Assembly (NCBI GenBank): GCA_023954135.1
Contig: JAMLIN010000033.1
Location: 1 to 48,727 of the forward strand
Reading direction: 5' to 3'
Source: Burkholderiaceae bacterium
GTDB taxonomy: Bacteria > Pseudomonadota > Gammaproteobacteria > Burkholderiales > Burkholderiaceae_E
DNA: 48,727 nt
Shown: positions 6,883-15,064 of the stretch, in pieces
Position numbering within the stretch: position 1 is the stretch's first letter
How the letters are laid out: each line of letters begins with the position of its first letter
Position numbers and translations under genes: made by a program
The notes under the pieces: model-generated
The model's input: only the letters and a program-made list of their open reading frames with translations
What the model was told of the DNA's origin: nothing
The model's database searches: none

Positions 6883-8649
6883 TCAAGGCTGTGCTTCCTT
6901 CTCGAAGAGTAGCTTGCCAACCCACCACACGGAGTGACCGACGTTGTGGATGAGTTGTTCGCCTTTGCGAAGGAAAGAGCGACTCTCATCAATCCCGGCG
7001 AGCTTCAAGGCATCCCCAATCTTTGAACCGGTCGGATGCGCGTCGCCAACTCTCATGTCATAGGCGCCGACAACGGGACCAAGTACCTTCCGGGCTCGCT
7101 CTTCCCCGACTTGCTTTGCCAAGATGTCCTGAAGAAGTTTGTTGGAGCCGCGATTGTCCTTCTCCGCATGAGCCGACAGCTTTCGAAGCTCGCGAACATT
7201 GAGGCGATCAGAAAGAACTCTGATGATCTCTTTTGCCAGCCGCAGTAATGAGGCTTGGTCCTTGCTGTGGAAGCGAGATATCTGCTGCATGGCCAACTCG
7301 TCTTCGATATCGTGGCTGAACAGATCAACCCCGAACCTGTCCCGAAAACCCCTTTCGAGCAGGCGCATGCTGACGAAGAGCAACTCTTCCACTGAATGTG
7401 TGGATGCTGGTTGGGTCTTGACCTGCGCGGCGAGCAGTTCTCCTGAGACCTTTCCGTCGGGCGGAACGTTGTGTGCTGCCCAGATATGCTGTTCCCAAGC
7501 TGCGAGACGCGCAATATCGTAGGCGTAGATTGTCAATAAGTCGGCCGAATTAATACCAAAGTGTGTAGCGTAGCCTGACGTAGAGCGAATGGCCCCAGTC
7601 TCCGCTGTGTACCACTTTAGGGTAAAGCCCCGGCGGCACAGTAGGTCCATAACTATGCTCGGCCGAAACCAAAGCCAGCGACCAACATCTTCAGAGTCAA
7701 GCGTGGCCGACGCCGCCCTTGTTCCGTCAGTCTCGACGATGAAGTGAGGCAGGGAGTGATCAGTGTCACGACGGACACGCACGCTCTGGCCTCGGTGATC
7801 AATCCACTCATCCTTCCAGAATTCGCCCTCAACTCGGACTCCATCGGGGCCAGTTCTAACGCCCTCAGACTTCTCGGACTCGGTGTTGTCATCTTTGTCT
7901 GGGCCTAGTACGGGTGCGTCCTCGTCATCATCGACGTCGGTTCTCCAGACACGGAACGACGCCCAACTTCCTCCATAGACGTCGTTCAGGCTACGAATGA
8001 GGAGTTCAAAGCGACCGCCATCTCTTTCTGTCTGTTGATTTTCCAAACCTTCGTACTCAGTGCCAACGACGGAGGCCACATTCTCAACACGCTGCCGATA
8101 GTAGGAAAGACGTAGTGCAAGACCTCTAGCGGCGAGATAGTCAATGAGGAACTCTCGTTTGATTTCTATGAGCCGGTACTTACCTCCGCCGTCAAGAACT
8201 TCGCGAGCAACGACAGTAAAGTCTTCTTCCGGCCTAACCCAGTTGTTTCCCTCTTTGACTAGGCGAAGTGCAACGACTAGGTCTGGGTTCAGTATCCACT
8301 TGGTGCCGCCTACAACGGGTTGTTCATGCTCGAATACAAGTTCAACTCCAATAGGCTCCTTGTCGTTGTATTGGTACTGATCTATCGGCGAGTAGTAGCC
8401 ATCCTCATAGGCATACGGACGTGCGCTGTGGCCGATTCCTAGATCGCTCCAGCTCAGCTTCTCGGCGACCTCACGTTGTTGCGGTGGGAACGCGACTGAT
8501 CCACAGCCGAAGAACTCGCTGACATAGCCGACTTCTGTAACCCGCGCGTTGCCCTGTTCATCATCTTGGAACGCACGGAGAGGCACCCACGTTGCATTTG
8601 CGAAGGATCGACGAGTTTCGCGTGTCTGAAGGAGCCAGTCTCGGTTCAT
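6883..8649 (-). CDS. Cassette 3: 588-aa protein with C-terminal HEPN-like motif, candidate antiphage effector
   Basis: The N-terminal half is an uncharacterised alpha/beta region containing NPDLVVALRLVKEGNNW and LIEIKREFLIDYLAARGLAL. An acidic linker follows (DDDEDAPVLGPDKDDNTESE). The C-terminal third is helical and contains AYDMRVGDAHPTG at about residues 530-542. R533-x4-H538 fits the R-x4-6-H active-site pattern of HEPN RNases, which serve in toxin-antitoxin, abortive-infection and CRISPR effectors. The start is uncertain: ATG 8649 fits best with the protein-like sequence (MNRDWLLQ), while in-frame ATG 8706 or GTG 8721 would add an Arg-rich leader. No Shine-Dalgarno is obvious at any of them. 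Function is inferred, not shown. Confidence 0.72.
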   Translation of the reverse strand: MNRDWLLQTRETRRSFANATWVPLRAFQDDEQGNARVTEVGYVSEFFGCGSVAFPPQQREVAEKLSWSDLGIGHSARPYAYEDGYYSPIDQYQYNDKEPIGVELVFEHEQPVVGGTKWILNPDLVVALRLVKEGNNWVRPEEDFTVVAREVLDGGGKYRLIEIKREFLIDYLAARGLALRLSYYRQRVENVASVVGTEYEGLENQQTERDGGRFELLIRSLNDVYGGSWASFRVWRTDVDDDEDAPVLGPDKDDNTESEKSEGVRTGPDGVRVEGEFWKDEWIDHRGQSVRVRRDTDHSLPHFIVETDGTRAASATLDSEDVGRWLWFRPSIVMDLLCRRGFTLKWYTAETGAIRSTSGYATHFGINSADLLTIYAYDIARLAAWEQHIWAAHNVPPDGKVSGELLAAQVKTQPASTHSVEELLFVSMRLLERGFRDRFGVDLFSHDIEDELAMQQISRFHSKDQASLLRLAKEIIRVLSDRLNVRELRKLSAHAEKDNRGSNKLLQDILAKQVGEERARKVLGPVVGAYDMRVGDAHPTGSKIGDALKLAGIDESRSFLRKGEQLIHNVGHSVWWVGKLLFEKEAQP

Positions 8650-8752
8650 TTGTCGTCGACGGATCAGTAGGAGTGAACCGGTGTGTTGCGGCCGGCGATC
8701 TGGCATGGCTGGTTTGGACACGCGACGCGGACCGCATCAGCTTGTCTATGCC

Positions 8753-8810
8753 GCATAACGACCAAATTCAGCCGCCGGCGTAGCCGGTCGGCTGGAACGC
8801 CAAGTTAGGC
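8753..8810 (-). other. attC: attC site of cassette 2 (58 bp)
   Basis: R'' is GCCTAAC (8804-8810) and R' is GTTATGC (8753-8759), read on the minus strand. The arms CAGCCG and CGGCTG, with CCGGC and GCCGG repeats between, give a short hairpin. The stop codon of the SnoaL-like gene lies within R''. Confidence 0.85.
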
Positions 8811-9241
8811 TTCATTTGCATAACCAAGCTGTTTGAGCCCGGCGAGGTTGTCCCATTCGGCCCATGCCTCTGCAATGCGCTGGTTCTCGATCTGGCAGAT
8901 CGCAATGTAGCTTGCGTTGAGCACCTTACCACTTGGTGGGAATAGGCCCATCGGTCCCAGCTGTGTACCGTGAAATTGATGCCGCGCAGCGACCTTGTTT
9001 CCTTCTGCGACGAGGTCCAGCAGTGTTTCAGTGGCATCGGGGAACGTGGCGAACTCTTGCTTTCAGGAACGCCACAAGATCTTCGGCTGATCGGACGCCG
9101 TCTGCCCGCAGCTGTGCTGTGGCGGGCGAAGTCGCTCGCAACCAAAGCAGACGCGCGACCAGGCCTGCGCATTAATCGCATCGACGAACGCACTGACGAG
9201 GAGTTTGTTCTCTTGCAACACTTGATGGGGTTTCCATTCAT
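8805..9241 (-). pseudogene. Cassette 2: SnoaL-like / ester-cyclase-type protein, multiply frameshifted
   Basis: No single frame codes for the protein. Joining frames gives a clear SnoaL-like (NTF2-fold) sequence: NKLLVSAFVDAINAQAW, then LVASDFARHSTAAG, then SAEDLVAFLK, then QEFATFPDATETLLDLVAEG. The last frame continues as NKVAARHQFHGTQLG and IAEAWAEWDNLAGLKQLGY. This covers about 140 residues, the full family length, so at least three indels are needed and the gene is inactive as written. The ATG sits four bases after the upstream R' box. SnoaL-like proteins are small cone-shaped enzymes or binding proteins; the substrate here is unknown. Confidence 0.8.
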
Positions 9242-9244
9242 GAC

Positions 9245-9341
9245 GCTTAACGTCAGAGTTCAGCGGCGCTTGATGCGGCCGTGCGACCGCGGCAGCGGGC
9301 GCCCGGACGGGTTAAGCGTCCGCTGGAACGACCAGTTAGGC
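9245..9341 (-). other. attC: attC site of cassette 1 (97 bp)
   Basis: R'' is GCCTAAC (9335-9341) and R' is GTTAAGC (9245-9251), both fitting RYYYAAC/GTTRRRY. Outer complementary segments GTTCCAGCGGA and GCCGCTGAACT form the L boxes. GC-rich central repeats (CGGGCGCCCG, GCGGCCGC-like) complete the fold. Confidence 0.85.
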
Positions 9342-9396
9342 ATTACTGAGGGCTGTCATTTAGCCGACCTCTAAGGAATCTTACCAGTGCCTCCCC

Positions 9397-9935
9397 CTAG
9401 TTCGCTCTTTCTGTCAACCAGCTTGGCTCGAACTCGAAGTTCTGATCGATGCGAATGACAAGCAACTGCTCAAAGTTGCCTTGACGTTTGACTAGCACGC
9501 GGTCGGAATCCTTCTCTGGAGAAATCGTCTTCACCTCAACCAGCTTGCCAGCAATTGTGCCGTCAGAGCCTGCCTGATGAGTCGCATGGCGGCGCAGTCC
9601 GAACTTGATCTCAGCGTAGATTTCTCCAAGCTCGCCCCAAATCTGCAAGTACCTGCCGGTGTTCTCGAAGTGGCGGCGAACGCAGTTAATTAGATCTTGG
9701 AAAATCTCCGCTTGCTCTAAGACGCTGAAGGGGAATCCATCCCTGCTCCGGTAGGGCTCAGTTGTTTGACAGCGTAAGCATCGTCCCCCGGCTCGTCTTC
9801 AAGTTTGTGATCTACCCACTCTCTGCTTATGTACTCCCACTCCCAAGGCGCAACACCAGAGCCTGCTGCATCAGCTATTTCCTCTGGGCTGTAGCCACGG
9901 TCGTGCATTTCGTACAAATACTCCCAGTCGCTCAT
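9397..9935 (-). pseudogene. Cassette 1: uncharacterised protein, split by one frameshift
   Basis: The first part (9935 to 9717) encodes MSDWEYLYEMHDRGYSPEEI and an acidic stretch. It carries AGGA about nine bases before the ATG. The second part is open in another frame from before 9750 to 9397: EPYRSRDGFPFSVLEQAEIF, FENTGRYLQIWGELGEIYAE, then GKLVEVKTISPEK. It ends with a VKRQGNFEQLLVIRIDQNFE block. The parts read as one natural protein of about 180 residues if one base is restored near 9757. The E-x-K in LVEVKTIS is reminiscent of PD-(D/E)xK-like folds and resembles an uncharacterised DUF (DUF6998-like), but no nuclease claim is made. As the first cassette it would be best expressed from an integron promoter. 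Confidence 0.68.
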
Positions 9936-9946
9936 GGTGTGTCCTT

Positions 9947-10020
9947 GCCTAACTTTGATTTGGATGGACGGGGCTCGCCAGTCTCAATGTCCGTTCAACA
10001 CGATCTCGTCGCCGCATAAC
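9947..10020 (-). other. attI: Probable attI recombination site
   Basis: On the minus strand this stretch runs from GTTATGC (10014-10020) to CAAAGTTAGGC (ending 9947). The last 11 bases match the end of the well-known attI1 site (ACAAAGTTAGGC). An upstream GTTATG and a central GTTGAAC occupy positions like the extra integrase-binding repeats of attI1. It lies between intI and the first cassette, where attI is expected. No palindromic attC fold is present. Confidence 0.7.
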
Positions 10021-10074
10021 ACCCCCGTGCGTCTCATCCGAATCGCCAATATGCGCCCGCTTGGCGCCGTTGTA

Positions 10075-10090
10075 CTGTCATTTTGCACAG
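10075..10090 (+). promoter_or_regulatory. LexA (SOS) box upstream of intI
   Basis: The sequence CTGTCATTTTGCACAG fits CTGT-N8-ACAG exactly and is flanked by TA on the left and TG on the right. It ends 16 bases before the intI ATG. SOS control of integron integrases through a LexA site overlapping the intI promoter is established for other integrons. Confidence 0.78.
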
Positions 10091-10106
10091 TGTCAGCGAC
10101 AACGTT

Positions 10107-11124
10107 ATGCGGACTGCGGAAAACCCCCTGCTCACGGCGCTGATCGTTCTTGGTCGCGTCTGCGACGTATCCGGTACCTGCACTACAGCATCCGGACTGA
10201 AAAGAGCTACGTCTTCTGGATTCGGAAGTTTCTCCGATTCCACGACATGCGTCATCCAGCCCATTTGGGGCAGGCGGACGTCGAGGCATTTCTACATGGT
10301 TTGCCGATGACCAGCGAGTGGCGGTGGCGACTCACCGTCAGGCCCTGGCGGCGATTCTTTCCCCTTTACGCCCGTGTGCCCAGTTTCAACCGCCGCGCCG
10401 ACGTCGATCGGCTGTCCGCGCGAACGACATCGGCTGCCGGTCGTAGCTTTCGCGCGAGGAGGTCGGTCGAGTACTGGCCGCGATGACGGGCGAGCACGCG
10501 CCACTTGCGCGCCTCTTGTACGACGGGCATGCGCATGTCCGAGGCGCTGCAGTTGAGGGTCAAGGACTTCGACTTCGACCATCGTTCGATCGTCGTTCGG
10601 TCCGGCAAGGGCGGCAAGGATCGGGCCTTGATGCTGCTGGAGGCTCTGGTCGAGCCGCTGCGTAATCAGCTACGCGAATCGCGCGCGGTCTGGTCCGCGG
10701 ATCAGACGCCAGCATCCCCGGCGTCTGGCTGCCCGACGCGCTGGAGCGAAAGTATCCGCGGGCCGGCCAGTCCTGGCCCTGGTTCTGGGTATTTCCGCAG
10801 GGGCGCCTGTCGCGTGACCCACGCTCCAGCATCGTGCGGCGGCACTATCTCTATGCCCAGACTTTCCAGCGCTCGTTCAAGCGGGCAGTGATCGCCGCGC
10901 GAATCGCCAAGCCGGCGACGCCGCATTGCCTCCGACATTCGTTTGCCACTCATCTGCTGCAGTCGGGCTATGACATCCGAACCGTGCAGTCGCTGTTGGG
11001 CCATGCCGACGTCTCGACGACGATGATCTATACCCACGTGCTGAGGGTCGGCGGCGCTGGCGTGAGGAGCCCGCTGGATTCTCTGGATGGAGAGGTGAAG
11101 CTCCGCTGGTCGCAAGCGTCGTGA
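10107..11124 (+). pseudogene. intI: Integron integrase IntI, frameshifted in several places
   Basis: Joined frames give a nearly complete tyrosine recombinase of about 335 residues. The segments are [20 protein letters not shown], then [20 protein letters not shown], then [18 protein letters not shown]. The integron-specific insert [20 protein letters not shown] follows, then [20 protein letters not shown] and [15 protein letters not shown]. The insert separates IntI from phage and Xer recombinases. Catalytic R (LRHSF), H, GH and Tyr (MIYTH) are present, and the C-terminal third (from about 10,705) is uninterrupted. At least five frame changes lie between about 10,150 and 10,705. It is transcribed away from the cassettes, as in normal integrons, and cannot give a working enzyme as written. 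Confidence 0.9.
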
Positions 11125-11130
11125 CGGCTT

Positions 11131-11874
11131 CTACCCCTTCGCCCCAAACCACAACTGCCGCGACCAGGCCACCAAGCTCCCCTCGGCATCATGCAGCGCC
11201 GTCCCCGCATGCAGCTTCCTTCCCTCCCTCTCCAGCGGCCACCCAGTAACGATGTAGGTCTCTCCCGCGCGTACTTCGCCGGGCAGCGCCAGGGTGATCC
11301 GGCCGGTCAGCAGTCCGCTGTTGCCGTCGCCGGTCTTGAAGCCCCAGGCGAACCCGGCGGGGCAGTCCATCGCGGCCCAGACGACGCCGGGCGGGATCGT
11401 GCCGTCTTCGTCGGCAAACGCTTCGTGCGGGATCCATTCGGCGGCGACCTGGTCGGCTTCGCCCGCCGGGGTCGGCGTGATCCGCAGGCCTTCATGCTCG
11501 CCCTTGGCCATACCGCAGCCGAAGCAGTGCAGGTAGGCGTTGCCGCTGCGGCTGGCCATGCGCATGCGGCCGATGGCGCTGGCCGCCTTGGCTTCTTCCA
11601 GGCCGGGCGGGGTCGGTACTTCGGGTGCCAGGCGGGTGGCGATGGCTTCGGCGAGCAGCTGCTCGCCGTCGTACAGCGATACGCCGCCGTCGGGGCGGTC
11701 GCGCACTTCCAGCGGCTTGTCCAGGGTGAGCGCGGCCCGCAGGGTGACTTCTACCGATTGCGCCTTGCCGCGCCGCGCCTGTAGTTCGGCGGCGAGCCGG
11801 CCGGCGACGTAGCCGCCGTTGCCGGAGGTGGCGGGGCCGTTGAACTGGCTGGAAATGACGAAGGGCGCGCTCAT
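11131..11874 (-). CDS. Hotdog-fold protein (thioesterase-like), uncharacterised
   Basis: The 247-residue protein starts MSAPFVISSQFNGPATSGNGG and contains a mid-protein AYLHCFGCGMAKGEHEGLRI motif, a cysteine pair seen in a group of hotdog-like hypothetical proteins. The FNGPATSGNGGYVAGRLA start and the later PPGVVWAAMDCPAGFA segment suggest two hotdog halves. Substrates are probably acyl-CoA-like, but none can be named. Its stop is only about seven bases from the end of the convergent intI pseudogene, so this gene marks the resumption of high-GC chromosomal sequence. Confidence 0.68.
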   Translation of the reverse strand: MSAPFVISSQFNGPATSGNGGYVAGRLAAELQARRGKAQSVEVTLRAALTLDKPLEVRDRPDGGVSLYDGEQLLAEAIATRLAPEVPTPPGLEEAKAASAIGRMRMASRSGNAYLHCFGCGMAKGEHEGLRITPTPAGEADQVAAEWIPHEAFADEDGTIPPGVVWAAMDCPAGFAWGFKTGDGNSGLLTGRITLALPGEVRAGETYIVTGWPLEREGRKLHAGTALHDAEGSLVAWSRQLWFGAKG

Positions 11875-11895
11875 TCAGGTGTCTCCGGTGCCCGG

Positions 11896-11919
11896 CGGGG
11901 CCTTTTTTCCAAGGCCCCG
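11896..11919 (-). terminator. Stem-loop between the AEC gene and the hotdog gene
   Basis: A perfect 9-bp inverted repeat CGGGGCCTT / AAGGCCCCG surrounds a six-base loop. It lies 25 bases downstream of the AEC transporter stop and 22 bases upstream of the hotdog ATG, both on the minus strand. It lacks a clear 3' U tract, so it could be a weak terminator or an mRNA stabiliser. Confidence 0.45.
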
Positions 11920-11943
11920 AGGTTAGCGCAGCCCGCCGACTTC

Positions 11944-12893
11944 CTACATCAACCCCAGCCCCCGCATCAAGGTGATCGCGATGCTGGTCACGACTACCGA
12001 GCCGAAGGTGGTGATGGCGATGATGTTGGCCGCCAGCGCCGCATTGCCGCCCATCGCCCGCACCATGATGTAGCTGGCCGCCGCGGCCGGCGAGGAGATC
12101 AGCAGCATCAGCACGCCGAGGTCCATGCCGCGATAGCCGAGCAGGGCCGCGGCGATGGTGATCACCGTCGGCACCACGACCAGGCGACCGAGGCTGGCTG
12201 CGGCGGTGTTGCGTAGCTCCCCCTTCAGGGCGGCGAAGTCCAGCGATGCGCCGGTGCACAGCAGCGCCAGGGGCAGGGTGAGGTTGGCGAAGTACTGGGC
12301 CGATTGCGCCGCCACCTGCGGCAGTTCGATGCCCAGTGGCGTGATCGGCAGGCCGAGCACGATGCCGATGATCAGGGGATTGTCACCACTCCGCGCAGCA
12401 TCGGCATCACGCCCTGGCCGCCAAGCAGCGATCGGCGCAGGGTGATCACGCCGAGGATATTGAAGAGGATCGTGAGGACGGCGATGTGCACCGAGGCGGC
12501 GACGATGCCGGCTTCACCATAGGTATTGGCGCAGTACGCCAGCCCGACGATCCCGAGGTTCGACCGGAACGCCCCCTGCACCACCACGCCGCGGTCGCGT
12601 GCAGGCTTGATCCAGCGGGTCGCCGCCCACTCCAGGGCGAGGTAGACGAGGATGACGGCGGCGATCGCGAACACCACCAGCGATCCGCTCGCAGCCTGCC
12701 GGATGTCGGTTTTCGCCACGCTCAGGAACAGCAGCATCGGCAGGGCGACGTTGAACACCAGCCGCGAGCCGTCGCGGATGAAGACGTCGCCGATGAGCTC
12801 GATGCGCCGGAACCAGATGCCCAGCACCAGCACGACGAAGATCGGTCCGGTGACCGACAGCGAGAAGGCGAGGCTGTCCAGGAATGCCGACAT
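11944..12893 (-). pseudogene. AEC-family (auxin efflux carrier-like) permease, single frameshift
   Basis: The first frame starts MSAFLDSLAFSLSVTGPIFV at 12893 and runs through several membrane segments to MLRGVVTIP-stop. The second frame continues as NPLIIGIVLGLPITPLGIEL to GLGLM-stop at 11944. Restoring one base near 12,379 (GTGACAATCCC) joins them as VVTNPLIIG, a typical AEC sequence, giving 316 residues with about ten membrane helices. AEC proteins export or import organic acids and amino acids across the inner membrane. The lesion is either a recent mutation or a sequencing error, because the rest of the protein is well preserved. Substrate unknown. Confidence 0.8.
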
Positions 12894-13116
12894 CGAATGA
12901 GCGGATATGGGCGTGGGGCGGGCGGTGGGCACGGAGGCGCCGGGCATCGCAGCGGGCGGGCCACGCGCTGGGCGAAGCGTGCAAGGCCCGCCCGCTGCGG
13001 TGACCGGCGCCACAGCCGCAGCCGCATCGCGGCCGCAAATGTACACTAATCCCACAGGACCGCCGGCCCGCGACATTCCCGCCGGCAGCGCCACGACAAG
13101 CAAGGAGACACCGCGC

Positions 13117-14982
13117 ATGGACGCCCCCGTGAAGCCGCCGTTTCGCCACATCGACTGGATGGAGCGCGACATCGAATGCATCGATCGGCCCGACGGCAGC
13201 AAGGTGATGCGATCGCGGGTGCCGCTCGAGCCCTACGCGCCGCACATCCCCTGGCACCTGCGCCGCTGGGCGGCCGAGACGCCCGACCTGGTCTGGCTCG
13301 CCCAGCGCCGCGGTCCGCAGCGGGAATGGCGCCGCGTCACCTTCGCCGAGGCGATGCGCACAGTCGATTCGCTGACCCAGGCCCTGCTCGACATGGGCCT
13401 GGGCCCTGACAAGCCGCTCGCGATCCTGTCGGGCAATTCGCTCGAGCATGCGCTGATCACCCAGGCGGCGATGCAGGCCCGGGTGCCGGCGGCGCCGATC
13501 TCGCCGGCCTATTCGCTGATGAGCCAGGACCACGCCAAGCTGAAGTACATCTTCGAGCTGATCGGCCCCGGCGCGGTGATGGTCCAGGACGGCGCGCTCT
13601 TCGGCAAGGCGCTCGCGGCGCTGGATCTTGCCGGCATGCACCTGATCCACGTCGAGAATCCGCCCCCGGGGCGCGACAGCGTGTCCTTCGAGACCATCGC
13701 GGCCACCCCGCCGACGCCGGCGGTGGCCGAGAGCATCGCGGCGATCGGCCCGGATACCGTCGGCAAGCTGCTCTTCACCTCGGGCTCCACCGGGAGCCCC
13801 AAGGGGGTGCTCAACACCCAGCGCATGATGTGCGCCAATGTGCAGATGATGCTGCAGGCGCGCCGCCGGGGCGGGCCCGACGAGCCGCGGGCGGTGGTGC
13901 TCGACTGGCTGCCCTGGAACCACACCATGGGCGGCAATGCGATGTTCAACACCATGCTCGCCGAGGGCGGCATGCTCTACATCGACGACGGCCGGCCGCT
14001 GCCCGCCACCTTCGGCGAAACGCTCAGGAACCTGCGCGAGGTCTCGCCGACCTACTACTCGAACGTGCCGGCCGGCTACGCCATGCTCGCCACCGCGCTC
14101 GAGGCCGACCCGGAGCTTGCCCGCAATTTCTTCAAGGACCTGGGGCTGCTCTCCTACGGCGGGGCGACCCTGTCGGACGATCTCTACGAACGGATGCAGG
14201 CGCTCGCGATCCGCTACAAGGGCGAGCGCATCGTGTTCTTCACCGGCTGGGGTTCCACCGAGACCGCTCCGACCGCCACCGCCACCTACTGGGCGAGCGA
14301 GCGGGTCGGCCTGATCGGCCTGCCCTACGCGGGGGTGGAACTCAAGCTGGTGCCGGCCGGCACCAAGTACGAGCTGCGCATTCGCGGTCCGCTGGTCACG
14401 CCGGGCTACTACCGCCAGCCCGATCTCACCGCCGCCGCTTTCGACGAGGAAGGCTTCTACAAGATCGGGGATGCCGGCGTCTTCGTTGATCCGGACGATC
14501 CTGCCAAGGGCCTGGTCTTCGCCGGCCGGGTGGTGGAGGACTTCAAGCTGAGCTCGGGCACCTTCGTGCATGTGGGCACCCTGCGGGTGGCCTCGCTGGG
14601 CGCTACTTCGCCGGCGATCCACGATGCCATCGTCACCGGCCAGGACCGCGAATGGATCGGGCTGCTCGCCTGGCCCAATCTCGACGCCTGCCGTGGCCTG
14701 GCCGGCCTGCCGGCCGACGCTGGCGTCGAGGAAGTGATCGCCCACCCCGCCGTTGTCGCCCGCGTACGCGACGGGCTGGCGGCCCACAACACCAGCCAGG
14801 GCGGCTCGAGCATGAAGGTTCGCCGGGTGCTGCTGATGGCCGAGCCGCCCTCGATCGACGGCAACGAGCTCACCGACAAGGGCTACATCAACCAGCGCGC
14901 GACTCTCGAGCGCCGCCATGCCCTGGTCGAGCGCCTGTACCGGAATCCGCCGGCGCCCGACGTCATCGAAATACCGGCATGA
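13117..14982 (+). CDS. fcs: Feruloyl-CoA synthase-like acyl-CoA ligase
   Basis: The 621-residue ANL-superfamily enzyme forms an acyl-adenylate and then a CoA thioester. Visible motifs are the phosphate loop LFTSGSTGSPKGV (about 220), GWGSTETAPT (about 380), and a C-terminal lysine region DGNELTDKGYINQR matching the feruloyl-CoA synthase type rather than the usual GK ending. Length and layout (HIDWMERDIEC... start, YYSNVPAGYAML) also fit that family. ATG 13117 is preceded by AAGGAGA at eight bases. The likely substrate is a hydroxycinnamate or related aromatic acid. It is followed by a flavoprotein reductase in the same direction. The symbol is given by family resemblance; the exact substrate is unproven. 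Confidence 0.82.
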   Translation: MDAPVKPPFRHIDWMERDIECIDRPDGSKVMRSRVPLEPYAPHIPWHLRRWAAETPDLVWLAQRRGPQREWRRVTFAEAMRTVDSLTQALLDMGLGPDKPLAILSGNSLEHALITQAAMQARVPAAPISPAYSLMSQDHAKLKYIFELIGPGAVMVQDGALFGKALAALDLAGMHLIHVENPPPGRDSVSFETIAATPPTPAVAESIAAIGPDTVGKLLFTSGSTGSPKGVLNTQRMMCANVQMMLQARRRGGPDEPRAVVLDWLPWNHTMGGNAMFNTMLAEGGMLYIDDGRPLPATFGETLRNLREVSPTYYSNVPAGYAMLATALEADPELARNFFKDLGLLSYGGATLSDDLYERMQALAIRYKGERIVFFTGWGSTETAPTATATYWASERVGLIGLPYAGVELKLVPAGTKYELRIRGPLVTPGYYRQPDLTAAAFDEEGFYKIGDAGVFVDPDDPAKGLVFAGRVVEDFKLSSGTFVHVGTLRVASLGATSPAIHDAIVTGQDREWIGLLAWPNLDACRGLAGLPADAGVEEVIAHPAVVARVRDGLAAHNTSQGGSSMKVRRVLLMAEPPSIDGNELTDKGYINQRATLERRHALVERLYRNPPAPDVIEIPA

Positions 14983-15056
14983 TCGGGGTCCCGGCACGAT
15001 CCGCATCCAGGTCTGCGCATGATCCGCAGCGAAATCCCGGCATGATCCGCATCGAA
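14975..15056 (+). repeat. Four imperfect copies of a CGGCATGATCCGCATC unit
   Basis: Copies begin at about 14975, 14992, 15016 and 15038, spaced 17-24 bp. Variants include CGGCACGATCCGCATC and CGCATGATCCGCAGCG. They fill the gap between the ligase stop and the reductase ATG. A fifth partial echo (CTGCATGACC) covers that ATG. No Shine-Dalgarno is obvious in the gap. Confidence 0.6.
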
Positions 15057-15064
15057 GCAACTGC

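Noticed and set aside
4148-9341. CRISPR array, suggested by several evenly placed repeats
   Set aside because: The repeats are attC sites 0.5-1.9 kb apart with genes between them; no short repeat-spacer pattern exists.
9740-9775. Programmed frameshifting to join the two parts of cassette 1
   Set aside because: There is no slippery heptamer or downstream structure at the junction; a simple indel is the better explanation.
10014-10110. A possible sixth attC, because GCATAAC and GTTATGC boxes stand 97 bp apart
   Set aside because: The interior has no paired L boxes, it overlaps the intI start and the LexA site, and the remaining 60 bp toward cassette 1 look like attI rather than a cassette.
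12360-12395. Programmed frameshifting in the AEC gene
   Set aside because: ACAATCCCC is not a known slippery sequence and the family is not known to use recoding.
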